Source: Sipunculus nudus
Lineage: Eukaryota > Annelida > Sipuncula > Golfingiida > Sipunculidae
Direction: 5' to 3'
NCBI GenBank assembly: GCA_026874595.1
Contig: CM049313.1
Coordinates: 78,918,659 to 78,982,658, forward strand
Length of the DNA stretch: 64,000 nucleotides
This document shows, one piece after another, positions 22,701-34,850 of the stretch (position 1 is its first letter; each line of letters opens with the position of its first letter). A model generated the notes under the pieces. That model was not told where the DNA came from. It did not search any database and saw only the letters and a program-made list of their open reading frames with translations. Made by a program: the position numbers and the translations under genes.

Positions 22701-25535
22701 GTTACCAGTTAGGCCTGTGAGTGTATATACATTAATTCATCAGGTATCAGTTAGGCCAGTGAGTATATATACATTAATTAATCAGTTATCATTTAGGCCT
22801 GTGAGTGTATATACAGTAATTATTGTTATCAGTTATACCTGTGCTTGTATATACATAAGGTACCAATTAATTAATCAGGTATCAGCTAGACCAGTGAGTG
22901 TATATACATAATGTTCCAATTAATTATTCAGTCATCAGTTAGAGCAGTGAGTGTATATACAGTAATTTATGTTATCAGTTAGATAAGTGAGTGTTTATAC
23001 AGTAATTTTTGTTATTAGTTAGACCAGTGCTTGTATATACATAATGTACCAATTAATTAATCATTTATCAGCCAGACCAGTGAGTGTGTATACATTAATT
23101 CATCAGTTATCTGTTAGACCAGTGAGTGTATATACATAATGTACCAATTAATTAATCAGTTTTCAGCTAGACCAGTGAGTGTATATACATTAATTCATCA
23201 GTTATCAGTTAGTCCAGTGAGTGTATATACATAATGTACCAATTAATTAATCAGTTTTCAGCTAGACCAGTGAGTGTATATACCTAATGAACCAATTAAT
23301 TAATTAGTTATAGGTTTGACCAGTGAGTGTATATACAGTAATTTATGTCATCAGTTAGAGCAGTGATTGTATATACAGTAATTTATGCTATCAGCTAGAC
23401 CAGTACGTGTATATACCTTAATTAATCAGTTATTAGTTAAACCAGTGAGTGTGTATACATTAATTCCTCAGTTATCAGTTAGACCAGTGAGTATATTTAC
23501 ATTAATTAATTAGTTAATAGTTCGACCAGTGAGTGTGTATACATTAATTCCTCAGTTATCAGTTAGGCCAGTGAGTATATATACATTAATGAATCAGTTA
23601 ATAGCTAGACAAGTGAGTATATATACATTAATTAATCAGTTATCAGCTTGCCCAGTGAGTGTATATACATTAATTCATCAGGTATCAGTTAGGCCAGTGA
23701 GTATACATACATTAATTAATCAGTTATCAGTTAGACCAGTGAGTGTATATACAGTAATTTATGTTATCAGTTAGACCAGTGCTTGTATATACATAATGTA
23801 CCAATTAATAAATCATTTATTAGCTAGACCAGTGAGTGTATATACATTAATTCATCAGGTATCAGCTAGACCAGTGAGTGTATATACAGTAATTTATGTT
23901 ATCAGTTAGACCAGTGCTTTTATATACATAATATACCAATTAATTAATCATTTATCAGCTAGACCAGTGAGTGTGTATACATTAATTCATCAGTTATCAG
24001 TTAGTCCAGTGAGTGTATATACATAATGTACCAATTAATTAATCAGTTTTCAGCTAGACCAGTGAGTGTATATACATTAATTCATCAGTTATCAGTTAGT
24101 CCAGTGAGTGTATATACATAATGTACCAATTAAATAATCAGTTTTCAGCTAGACCAGTTAGTGTATATACCTAATGAACCAATTAATTAATTAGTTATAG
24201 GTTTGACCAGTGAGTGTATATACAGTAATTTATGTCATCAGTTAGAGCAGTGATTGTATATACAGTAATTTATGCTATCAGCTAGACCAGTAAGTGTATA
24301 TACCTTAATTAATCAGTCATTAGTTAAACCAGTGAGTGTGTATACATTAATTCCTCAGTTATCAGTTAGGCCAGTGAATATATTTACATTAATTAATTAG
24401 TTAATAGTTCGACCAGTGAGTGTGTATACATTAATTCCTCAGTTATCAGTTAGGCCAGTGAGTATATATACATTAATGAATCAGATAAAAGCTAGACAAG
24501 TGAGTATATATACATTAATTAATCAGTTATCAGCTTGACCAGTGAGTGTATATACAGTAATTTATGTTATCAGTTAGACCAGTGCTTGTATATACATAAT
24601 GTACCAATTAATTAATCATTTATCAGCTAGACCAGTGAGTGTGTATCATTAATTAATCAGTTATCAGTTAGACCAGTGAGTGTACATACATTAATTAATC
24701 AATTATCAGTTAGAGCAGTGAGTGTATATACAGTAATTTATGTTATCAGTTAGACCAGTGCTTGTATATACATAATGTACCAATTAATTAATCATTTATC
24801 AGCTAGACCAGTGAGTGTGTATCATTAATTAATCAGTTATCAGTTAGACCAGTGAGTGTATATACATAATGTACCAATTAATTAATCAGTTATCGGTTAG
24901 ACCAGTGAGTGTGTATACATTAATAATTCAGTTATCGGTTAGACCAGTGAGTGTATATACAGTAATTTATGTCATCAGTTAGAGCAGTGAGTGTATATAC
25001 GTAATTTATGCTATTAGCTAGACCAGTGAGTGGATATACATGAATTAATCAGTTATCAGTTAGACCAGTGAGTATATATACATTAATGAATCAGTTATCA
25101 GTTAGACAAGTGAGTATATATACATTTATTTTAATCAGTTATCAGCTTGACCAGTGAGTGTATATACATTAATTCATCAGGTATCAGTTAGGCCAGTGAG
25201 TATATATATTAATTAATCAGTTATCAGTTAGACCAGTGGGTGTATTTACATAATGAACCAATACAGTAATTTATGTTATCAGTTAGACCAGTGCTTGTAT
25301 ATACATAATGTAACAATTAATTAATCAGGTATCAGCTAGACCAGTGAGTGTATATACTTTAATCAATCAGTTATCAGTTAGACCAGTGAGTGTATATACA
25401 GTAATTTATGCTATCAGTTAGACCAGTGCTTGTATATACATAATGTACCAATTAATTAATCATTTATCAGCTTGACCAGTGAGTGTATATGCATTAATTA
25501 ATCAGCTATCAGTTAAACCAGTGAGTATATATATA
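19781..25535. repeat. 5.75-kb satellite of mixed 40/42/53-bp units
   Basis: A conserved core (AGACCAGTGAGTGTATATAC) recurs roughly 130 times. It is followed by one of three linkers: AGTAATTTATGTTATC (40-bp unit), ATTAATTAATCAG (42-bp unit), or ATAATGAACCAATTAATTAA (53-bp unit). Higher-order repeats are visible. A block with the rare variant GTGGATATAC recurs 733 bp apart (20641 and 21374), and a block containing TAGGTTTGAC recurs 887 bp apart (23311 and 24198). It lies between heparanase loci 4 and 5, directly after the 52-bp array. No coding potential is seen. Confidence 0.93.
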
Positions 25536-25741
25536 CGGCGACCCCGTGTGATTTTAAACACGAATTGGGATACCTTCAAATACACACAATATCAAGGTTA
25601 TCAAGATTTAATTAATGTATATTAAGGCCAAATTAAACTAATTTTTTTTTTGTCTATAACTTTTGAGCAACATTTATTTCGATCCAACTCCTTTTCCTGC
25701 GTATATAACGCATTATCAGGAAATGCGCCCCCGACATGATG

Positions 25742-25794
<53 letters not shown>

Positions 25795-26358
25795 GCTAAA
25801 ATATGTCAATTACATAAAAAAATAATCACTGTGCACATGCGGAATGCATGATTTTTTAAACAGAGGTTCTTAGTCATTTCATGGTAAATTAGGAAACAGT
25901 GCCCCGGGGATAAATCTCAAGCAGTCTGTGTTACTTGTAAAACAAATTCAGTAACGAACCTTGATATAAACAGAACTCAGATTTAAAATATATTTAGAAA
26001 TTTAGATGTCAGATATCCAATGTTTGTAATCAGATAAAACTATTACCATCAATGTTATTGCGAAGCTTGGGGGGGGGATGGTTCGCCCTTGCTTGAACTA
26101 ATGGTACAGGCACATGTCGAAGAAAAGAGCATATTCATGATTTTGCCACTGGTATTTTTTTTCTGCTGATTAATCCACATATAATCCAAATGGTCCATAT
26201 GAGAACTAGATGATGTCTCATTCAATTTGAATTTTAAAGTATCGGTCAAACACACATAGACGTACTGTACATGTTTTAACTAAGTCTAAAATTATTAAAC
26301 TGAATCCTCATGCTTTGGAGCAAATCTTTTAGGGTCTCCCTAAAATCCTGCCACGACC
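25536..26358. other. Intergenic with (TA)n tract
   Basis: Contains a (TA)n microsatellite at about 25744-25792. Nothing else is recognised before the locus 5 upstream elements. Confidence 0.5.
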
Positions 26359-26390
26359 CACATGACACTTATTGTGTTTGGTCATGTGAC
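26359..26390. promoter_or_regulatory. Paired E-boxes upstream of locus 5
   Basis: CACATGAC (26359-26366) and the palindromic GTCATGTGAC (26381-26390) lie 114-145 bp before the ATG at 26504. The second, followed by ATTTGG, matches the element at locus 3. Confidence 0.45.
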
Positions 26391-26503
26391 ATTTGGTACT
26401 CCGAGTTCAAGCATTGTTGGATACATTTCATTCTGTTCCTGGTGTTTAACATCAGCTCAACATTGCTTTGTTGAAAATCAAGATTCGCACGAGGGCTGAG
26501 AGC

Positions 26504-28057
26504 ATGGCACCAAAGCAGACATTGGCATCTTTGGTTAGGTTAACTGTGACCACGGCCGCTGTGCTGTGGGGCCATACCTGGGGGACCATCTCAGGAGAGA
26601 GTAATACAAATACCAACATGCACAGGCTGACCTACATGGCTTCACTTACTGTAGATTCAAGTAAGCCGAAATTTATAACGAACGAGATGTTTTTCAGTTT
26701 AGGTATGGACGTGAACTTGATACGCAAGAAATGGGTGACGTTCAACTTCACTTCTGAGAGAACCCTGACAATGGCACGAGCTTTAGGACCCGCCTACCTC
26801 CGGTTTTCAGGTACAGACGGCGACCGAATGATTTTCAACGTAACAAGCCAATCATCAGGCCTGCAAGGTCCGCTTTTCCCGCCATCAAATTTCACAATGA
26901 CTGCCAAAGACTGGGACAACATCAACAAGTTCTGTCTGGCTGTGAACTGGAGGTTGATCTTCGGGTTGAATGAACAGCTTCGTCATGGGGACCAGTGGGA
27001 CCCCACGAACGCCATTGAACTGCTGGATTATAGTATCAAACAAGGGTATAGTAAAAACCTGGATTTTGAACTAGGAAATGAACCAGATTTGTACAGACAT
27101 GAGAAGTACGAAGTGGCTATAAATGGGTCACGGTTAGCGAAGGACTTTCTAATGTTAAACAAAATTCTTTCCAGCGGAAAGTACAAACAACACTTCAGAA
27201 ATTCAGTGTTGATCGGGCCAGATGTTGGCGGTGTGGCTAAGGCTTTGCTCCGCGAGTTTGTGAATGGCGCTGGTGACATCATTTTAGCAGTAACGTTTCA
27301 TCATTATTATGGTGGAAGCAATATTAAATACGTCTCTAATTACACCGATCCTGCACTCATGGACACCTACAAGGGCAGAGTGAACGCGATCATGAATGTT
27401 GTCGCAAAAAGTAAGCATCCATATTTAAAAATATGGCAGGGAGAAACGGCGACTGGTGCAGGGCCGCCGGGGACCGACATCGCCATGAGTTACGTGGCTG
27501 GCTTCATGCTGCTGGATAAACTGGGCCTCTCAGCAGCACTGGGCGTGGACCTGGTGGTCAGACAGACATTCTATGGTTTCTGGTTCGCTCTGGTGGACCA
27601 AGGCTTACACTCTACACCTGATTACTGGATCAGTCTGCTGTTTAAGCGTCTGGTGGGCCGGGAGGTGCTGAAGACGGACGTGACTGTGGCAGACCAGCAG
27701 GTGAACCCTCGGGCTGTCCGCTTCTATGCTCACTGTACCAAACGTGGAGGACGCTATCCAGATGGCGCTGTTGTCTTATACGGCATGAATCTACTAGATA
27801 ATGATGTATCGCTCAAACTGTCACGTGACTATGACATAGATCAGTACCTGCTGACCCCTGGCGGCTGGGGAGGTATAACTTCACGCTTTATCGCCCTTAA
27901 CGGAAAAATTCTCTTCATGCCTAAGGAAAACTCCCTGCCAGCCCTCGAACCGTTGGCGCTACCTTCCGGTCATACCATTCAGTTACCAGCAAAAGCTCTC
28001 GGGTTCTTTATTTTAAAAGACGCAAACGCATTTGCGTGCAGGTGGCGGGACCTATAA
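26504..28057 (+). CDS. HPSE: Heparanase-like endo-beta-glucuronidase (GH79), locus 5
   Basis: An intact 517-residue frame. The ATG at 26504 is chosen because the open frame upstream of it has no ATG. A hydrophobic N-terminus (about 8-30) suits a signal peptide. The barrel carries KFITNEMFFSLGMDV, GLNEQLR, acid/base Glu193 in LGNEPD, TFHHYYGG and nucleophile Glu314 in WQGET. The C-terminal beta-sandwich carries Cys411 (YAHCTK) and Cys512. The position equivalent to the human excised linker is short. Its second half is nearly identical to pseudogene locus 3, including the unusual GETATGAGPPGTDIAMSY, where loci 1, 2, 4 and 6 instead end this stretch SPPG(T/N)DIDMSY. It also has a TDGD for TDAD change. 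Endo-glucuronidase activity on heparan sulfate is inferred from the family. Confidence 0.92.
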   Translation: MAPKQTLASLVRLTVTTAAVLWGHTWGTISGESNTNTNMHRLTYMASLTVDSSKPKFITNEMFFSLGMDVNLIRKKWVTFNFTSERTLTMARALGPAYLRFSGTDGDRMIFNVTSQSSGLQGPLFPPSNFTMTAKDWDNINKFCLAVNWRLIFGLNEQLRHGDQWDPTNAIELLDYSIKQGYSKNLDFELGNEPDLYRHEKYEVAINGSRLAKDFLMLNKILSSGKYKQHFRNSVLIGPDVGGVAKALLREFVNGAGDIILAVTFHHYYGGSNIKYVSNYTDPALMDTYKGRVNAIMNVVAKSKHPYLKIWQGETATGAGPPGTDIAMSYVAGFMLLDKLGLSAALGVDLVVRQTFYGFWFALVDQGLHSTPDYWISLLFKRLVGREVLKTDVTVADQQVNPRAVRFYAHCTKRGGRYPDGAVVLYGMNLLDNDVSLKLSRDYDIDQYLLTPGGWGGITSRFIALNGKILFMPKENSLPALEPLALPSGHTIQLPAKALGFFILKDANAFACRWRDL

Positions 28058-28556
28058 ATAGAAATGTTTGTGGACACGCGTGTGATGGCATTCAGTTGGG
28101 GTTTATCCACTCATTTCACCATCTGACACTGCTAAACACTACTGAAACGTAACATGGTGCGGCTATTAATGTATTAGCTAAGTGTTTATGATTTTGCTGC
28201 TTATAATAACCAAAGCACATGTACAGGAGCCCTAAAGAAGTGAATGACCCTCTTTTTGAAGGGCTAAATGTCTGAAATTGTCAGTTTCGCTCTTATGATA
28301 GGATAATATAATATAATCATTATGGCTTGTTATTATACTATATTTATGCCATAATTATTCAGTCTTTTATTTATAGCAGTTTATGCTGCCTTATATACCT
28401 GCCCATAAATCCCATGCCTTGAATATATAGAATATGATAACCACGCAGCCTGTATATTATGTGTTCTTACAATTCTCAGCAAGGAATCCCTCGATTGAAC
28501 CAAACTGTCAATCCACAATTAAGTTTTTCCTTATGTTTGTGACAAAATTTATTAAT
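28058..28556. other. Intergenic, 3' flank of locus 5 up to the palindrome
   Basis: Single-copy sequence of about 500 bp. No gene or repeat is recognised. Confidence 0.5.
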
Positions 28557-28837
28557 ATTATTTCCAGGGATTTGACTTAACACGGTTTTGTAACACACAT
28601 TTTTGTCTTACGTAGGTCTTCAACTATATGCGGTAAATATATATTTATAATAAAATAGTGATAAAAATGTTCATAAATAATATGACTCTTACTATGTGAA
28701 CTATCTGGTGCATGTATTTTAACTGAAGAGGGCGCCCGGGCGCATTATAAGTTTGCATTGCCAAATTTTCTACAAATTGTTCATTCAGCTAATCTGTATT
28801 TATTTCACTGTATATATATATAACGAGGTGCTTAAAC

Positions 28838-28912
28838 TCTCAAACTGTCACGTGACTATAACGTAGACTAACTAGTATATGCTGATTCCTGGTGGCTCTG
28901 GTGGTCTCGTCT
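28838..28912 (+). pseudogene. Heparanase gene relic (left arm)
   Basis: About 75 bp match the C-terminal domain coding sequence of the heparanase loci. The shared string CTCAAACTGTCACGTGACTA is identical to loci 3-5 and encodes LKLSRDY. It is followed by diverged GACGTAGATCAGTACCTGCTG-like sequence and CCTGGTGGCT. No open frame survives. Confidence 0.7.
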
Positions 28913-29394
28913 TTGGGTCAGGGGCGTCGACTTATCTTCAAGGATGAGTGGGATGATTCGTGGCATATATACAAAATAATATGCATGATGTATGTTTGAG
29001 GACACACATTGAACACCCTCCCCCGCTCACTTGCTAAAAAGTGTGTGTGTGTGGGTGGGGGGGATTATACCCCCTTTCCGGATCCACACAGCCGTCCATG
29101 GATCCGGCGACACAACCTTTTGTCTGTAAATATACAATATACTCAGAAAAACCTGCGTCTCCGTTCCTACAGACGACATATATAACGGAAGTTTGTGTCA
29201 ACCAGATGTTTTTCGTGCATCAAAACAAAACTTGTTTGGTTCATTGGATGGTCAGATATCATGAGTATGTTGTTTTTTTTATTCACTGCGTTAAAAGGTG
29301 TCGTAAGGTGTATGCTTGTGCCTAACTATATAAAGGTCAACATTGTTAGTTAATTGTTATTCAAGGGCAAACCCGAGAGGCGCATTCGTTTTAT

Positions 29395-32262
29395 TAACAC
29401 AGCTGACTGTAAGTCATCTGAGCTTTAGCAATCACTCTTTGTCCCTCGTCCGTCCGTCCGTCTGTCTGTCTGTCCGTCCGTCCGTCCGTTAACCAGGCAA
29501 AAATCGTAACCGCTGGACCTGGAATCTTCTTACTTTACTTCCAGAGAGGGTCATGAAAAATCCCCTTGAAAACCTGGAATTAGGTCTCTGTTACCCATAT
29601 TCTTCAAGCTATGGGGCTCTGAAGTACCCCCCAGAATAATGAAAAATTTGATACAAAAGCTCAAGTATCTGAACAACAAATGCATTGATCACCATGATTC
29701 TGTGCACAAATATTGATCATGGAGTGTTTCATCAGTTTCTGCAGACTGGTGGCGCCATCTTTATTTTTTTCGATTTTTTACGATTTTTTTCTCTATTTTT
29801 GAGACCTTTAAAGATGCGGTCATCTGTTAACAGGCCTCAAATCGTAACCGCTTGACCTGGAATCTTCTAACATTACATTCAGAGAGGTCCATGAAAAGTC
29901 TCCATGGAAACCAGGAATTAGGTCTCTGTTACCGATATTCTTCAAGCTATGGGGCTCTGAAGTACCCCCCCCCCCCCCCGAGAAAAATGAAAAAAATTGA
30001 CACAAAAGCTCATGTATCTAAACAACTAATGTATTGATCACCATGATTCTGTGCACAAATTTAGTTCATGATGTGTTTCATCAGTTTCTGCAGACTGGTG
30101 GCGCCACCTGTATTTTTTCGATTTTTAACGATTTTTTCTCTCTATTTTTGAGACCTTAAAAGATGTGGTTATCTGTTAACAGGGCACAAATCGTACCAGC
30201 TGGACCTGGAATCTTCTTAGTATACATCCGGAGAGGTCCTTGAAAAGTCTCCATGGAAACATGGAATTAGGTCTCTGTTACCCATATTCTTCAAGCTATG
30301 CGGTTCCGACATACCCCCCAGAATAATGAAAAATTTGAAACAAAAGCTCAAGTTTCTGAACAACTAATGCATTGATGACCATGATTTATTGCATGAATAT
30401 TGATCATGGAGTGTTCCATCAGTTTCTACAGACTGGTGGCGCCACCTGTATTCTTTTAATTTTTTGCGATTGTTTTCTCTATTTTCAAGACCTTTTAAAG
30501 ATGCGGTCATCTGTTAACAGGGCTCAAATCGTAACAGCTGGACCTGGAATCTTCTTAGTATATATCCGGAGAGGTCCTTGAAAAGTCTCCATTGAAACCT
30601 GGAATTAGGTCTCTGTTACCCATATTCTTCAAGCTATGCGGTTCCGACATACCCCCCAGAATAATGAAAAATTTGAAACAAAAGCTCAAGTTTCTGAACA
30701 ACTAATGCATTGATGACCATGATTTATTGCATGAATATTGATCATGGAGTGTTCCATCAGTTTCTGCAGACTGGTGGCGCCACCTGTATTCTTTTAATTT
30801 TTTGCGATTTTTTTCTCTATTTTCAAGACCTTTTAAAGATGCGGTCATCTATTAACAGGGCTCAAATCGTAACAGCTGGACCTGGAATCTTCTTAGTTTA
30901 CATCCAGAGAGGTCCTTGAAAAGTCTCCATTGAAACCTGGAATTAGGTCTCTGTTACCCATATTCTTCAATCTATGCGGTTCCGACATACCCCCCCGAAT
31001 AATGAAAATTTTTATACAAAAGCTCAAGTGTCTGAACAACTAATGCATTGATCACCATGATTCTTTACATGGATATTGATCATGGACTGTTTCATCAGTT
31101 TCTGCAGACTGGTGGCGGCACCTGTAATTTTTTTTTACTTTTTACGATTTTTTCTCTATTTTTGAGACCTTTCAAGATGCGGTCATCTGTTAACAGAGCA
31201 CAAATCATAACCGCTTGATCTGGAATCTTCTAACTTTACATTCAGAGAGGTCCATGAAAAGTCTTCATGGAAACCCGAAGTACCCCCCCCCCTGAGAAAA
31301 ATGAAAAATTTGATATAAAAGCTCAAGTATCTGAACAACTTATGCATTGATCACCATGATTCTTTGCATGGATATTAGTCATGGAATGTTTCATCAGTTT
31401 CTGCAGACTGATGGCGCCACCTGTATTTTATTTATGTTTTTACTATTTTTTTCTCTGTTTTTGAGACCTGTAAAGATGTGGTCATCTGTTAACAGGGCAC
31501 AAATCGTAACCGCTGGACCTGGAATCTTTTAACAATACATCCAGAGAGGTCCATGAAAAGTCTCCTTGGAAACCTGGAATTAGGTCTCTGTTTCCCATAT
31601 TCTTCAAGCTATGGGGCTCTGAAGTACCCCCCCCCCCCCGAATAATGAAAAATTTGATACAAAAGTTAAAGTTTCTTAACAACTAATGCATTGATCACCA
31701 TGATTCTTTGCATGAACATTTGTCATGGAATGTTTCATTAGTTTCTGCAGACTGATGGTGCCACCTGTATTTTTTTTTTATTTTTTACTATTTTTTCCTC
31801 TGTTTTTTAGCCAAAGCAGGGCACAAATCATAACCATTGGACCTGGAATCTCCTTACTTTAAATCCAGGGAGGTCCATTAGAAGTCTCCTTGGAAACGTG
31901 AAATTAGGTCTCTGTTACCCATATTTTTTTAGCTATGGTGCTTCTAAGCACCCCTAAGAATGATTGAAAATTTAATACCAAAGTAGGGTACAAATCATAA
32001 CCATTTGGCCCAGAAACTTCTTACTTGACATCCTGAGAGTTCCTCAAAAGTTCTCCCCAGAAACTGAAATTCAGTCACTGTGACCTATATTCCCAGAGTT
32101 TTGGGGTATGTTTTAGCACCCCAGAAATAATGCAAAATACACACAAATTGCCAGATTACTCAGGAAAGGCTGGACATTATCTTAATTAGTTGCCTGTGCA
32201 AGGACATATTGTCAACATGTCAGTTGGCTGAGCGTCATGACCCATGGGTCACTTGTTTTAAA
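29395..32262. repeat. Dispersed repeat expanded into about nine 338-bp tandem copies (left arm)
   Basis: It begins with CTGACTGTAAGTCATCTGAG and a (GTCC)n run (29450-29489). About nine copies of a unit follow, containing AAATCGTAACCGCTGGACC, GGAATTAGGTCTCTGTTACC and CTGCAGACTGGTGGCGCC. Two of the most alike copies are exactly 338 bp apart (30372 and 30710). It ends with GAGCGTCATGACCCATGGGT. The start, middle and end are recognisably related to the body of the 2235-bp units at 54.6-64 kb. Confidence 0.8.
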
Positions 32263-32590
32263 CCATAAGGAAAAAATCACTCAAGCAAATGATTACGTGA
32301 AAATACAAAATCTGCCTGGATAGAAACCCCCCCCCCCCCCCCAAACAACCAACCAAAGAAGCCGACCATTGCTCCAACCAACAACCATGCAGCCAAAAGA
32401 TCACTGCTGTAGCTTTCTCCATCAATAGCTTTCTCCATCCAAGACACCTCCGATTTGCTTAGCATTGCAATCCATGTATAAATATACAACAGAGTGGAAA
32501 GTATCGCAAAAAATAATTTAAATTATACATGCATGCCTTAAAACGTGAAATGCTCCACTGCATGCAATGTAAAATCTCAGCTATATATAG

Positions 32591-32593
<3 letters not shown>

Positions 32594-32636
<43 letters not shown>
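32594..32636. repeat. (TA)n microsatellite
   Basis: Pure TA run in the left arm. Its counterpart in the right arm lies at about 39943-39988. Confidence 0.85.
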
Positions 32637-32640
<4 letters not shown>

Positions 32641-33974
32641 TTGTATACGCATCATGCCTTGAATGTCCAGTCACTGAATTGCTCCAGTATTTGTACAGAT
32701 TACATACGTTTTCCTTTGTCTTTAACCTAGTGCCACGTATGCCTGTGGTCGTGAAATCAGAAGCGGCTCCAGGGAGGGGGTATGGGGTGACAGTCACCCC
32801 TTATTAATCTTGGACATATTTGTGTTCATTTTCTGTATATAATCCACAGCTATAAAGCTGCAAACATAGTAACATTTATTCATTTCAGTCAGGGGCGCAA
32901 TATCAATTCCCCCCCCCCCCCCCGTCTGCCACACACGCACATAGGCCCCTAATTGTAACGGGGTATACCACATTTCCCCTCCCCCATTTTCTCAGTACAG
33001 CGTAATAATATTATTATAATAATATTAGTGGAGGATTCAGAACCAAGATTCAGAACCAAGTTCTGAATGGGGGTTGGCGAGACTTTCGAATATGTGCAGC
33101 GGATGGAGGGGGGGGGGGGGGGTGGTCGCAAATCAAGGCAGCATAGTACAGTTTTTAAATTTCAAATAAAAATTTAGACAATACTGAAGCATTTTGAGAA
33201 TACAGAATAACAGGGCATAAAAATGATTAAGAAACCAACAAGAAGTAAAAATGTGTTCCCTTACAAATCCCATCTATATAGAATCGTATATCATATTATC
33301 AATCATTTCCTTATCTCATTCATTTCTGAAACACTTCATTCTAATCTAATCAATTCTTATCTGTAAAAACTTGCAAGATTTATTTTTATTTAAGGGTTTA
33401 ATGACGGAGTACCTCAGGGTCGTGTTATCATATCATACATTATCAGTATTTTTGCTATTTTATTCATTTCTGAAACACTGGATTTCATATATATTTGAGG
33501 ACATTTGTGACACTATGACTCATTTTTGTTTAAAACTTGTATATTTTACTAACTGCAGTTAGAGCATATAATTAATGACAGCATTACATTCATTTAAGTA
33601 TCAAAAGTAGGTGGGGGCATAACATGATTTCAGTTAAAAATTCAGGTCAATTGTTATATTCTCTGACTTGCAATTAACATAGCCTCATAGGCCTATAACT
33701 TCCCATCAGCTCCGCCTCAACTCCCTTTAGAAATAAATTGGTTCCGGCGTTGATATAGCCCATATGTATGTGCGTTTTGTTGTACATAGGAATATACTAC
33801 ATGTGGTGGTTAAGTGGGAGCCCTTCTTGAAAAGGGCTGAATTGACGTCCTGAATTGACGTCATTATGACGTCAGCATATAATGTCGTCCTTTGGACTCT
33901 GAGCAGGCACAAATCATTACAGACTACCAGCAGATAAAAGTACAAACAGAGCGGGTGACATAGCCAATACATAT

Positions 33975-34196
33975 GCCGGCCTAGATAGCTCAGTTGGGAG
34001 AGCGTTAGACTGAAGATCTAAAGGTCCCTGGTTCAATCCCGGGTCTGGGCATAGTGTCCGCCAAGTATCCCGGCGGTCGGTACTCTTTTTATACCGTGAA
34101 ATCAAGGTTCAAGAAATAACATCATAAACTTAAAGATAATTTAATAATGTTTAATTTTTTAAATCTCTCTCTCTCCCTCTCTCTCTCCCTCTCTCT

Positions 34197-34200
<4 letters not shown>
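33975..34200 (+). mobile_element. tRNA-Phe-headed SINE (left arm)
   Basis: GCCG, then a complete tRNA-Phe sequence (33979-34051), is followed by GTCCGCC...GGCGGTC (a small hairpin), a T-run and a body (ACCGTGAAATCAAGGTTCAAG). The element ends in T-rich and CT-rich sequence before a (TA)n tract. The same body follows the degenerate tRNA at 47856, which shows this is a dispersed family and not an isolated gene. Confidence 0.7.
33979..34051 (+). tRNA. tRNA-Phe(GAA) sequence, SINE head
   Basis: 73 nt fold as a cloverleaf. The 7-bp acceptor stem has one U-G pair, the D arm is GCTC/GAGC, the anticodon loop CTGAAGA gives GAA, and the T arm is CCTGG/CCGGG with TTCAATC. A-box and B-box promoters are intact. 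It is embedded in a SINE, so it may not supply translation. Confidence 0.75.
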
Positions 34201-34243
<43 letters not shown>

Positions 34244-34360
34244 AAGGCCTAGATCCCGATCTGGACCAATCGGCGATTGGTCCAGCCCAAATCCCGACCG
34301 GGGTTTAGGCCGGACCAAATCCCGATCGGGATCTGGTCTGGAACAACCGCTGATTGCCAT
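34201..34360. repeat. (TA)n tract plus short palindromic block
   Basis: TA tract at 34200-34240. It is followed by GC-richer sequence with a 10-bp-stem inverted repeat (34263-34283) and a 14-bp perfect palindrome ATCCCGATCGGGAT (34319-34332), set among related ATCCCGA(T/C)C copies. The block is mirrored at about 38213-38332. Confidence 0.7.
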
Positions 34361-34850
34361 TCCTAAACAATAATGCTAATGAAAAAAAAAATTAAAAAAA
34401 TAATAATACTGTTAACCTGACACCTGATCTTCCTGCAGTTATCATAAAATATCAGGAAAGAATAGATGAATAAATCATTATTCATTATGGATGTGTTCAG
34501 CACTTATTACTCTTAGCTGTAAAGATATATTTTTTGTATACCATCTGGCAGACATGCAAATAACCGTTAACGAACCTTTAATATTTGGTCTATCTGGCCA
34601 ACTTGAATATTTCATTTAAGGCCTGTCATAAAAGCCCCTACAGTCTACATTAAGATGTCTATATTTTCTATAATTTGTAATATAAATATTATTCTTATAA
34701 ACCGAAAGATTAGTTTTAGGCAAGTAAAACAAATATAGAGAAAATATTGATATTTGAAAACTGAATCAACGCAATATGCGATTCACCGTATAGATCGCGG
34801 TATACCAACATATCGATAATATCGCGCAGCCCTAATAGTCACTGGTTATA

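Noticed and set aside
19781-25535. CRISPR-like look: conserved cores separated by 20-33 bp
   Set aside because: The spacers fall into three repeated classes and are not unique, there are no cas genes, and the host is eukaryotic. It is a satellite.
26468-26503. Upstream extension of the locus 5 frame by 12 codons
   Set aside because: The extension starts at TTG and contains no ATG. The ATG at 26504 precedes the signal peptide.
29041-29325. 94-codon frame near the outer end of the palindrome arm (mirror at 43259-43543)
   Set aside because: No recognisable domain. YITEVCVNQMFF looks faintly like the heparanase YITNEMFF, but the flanking residues do not match and the resemblance is too short.
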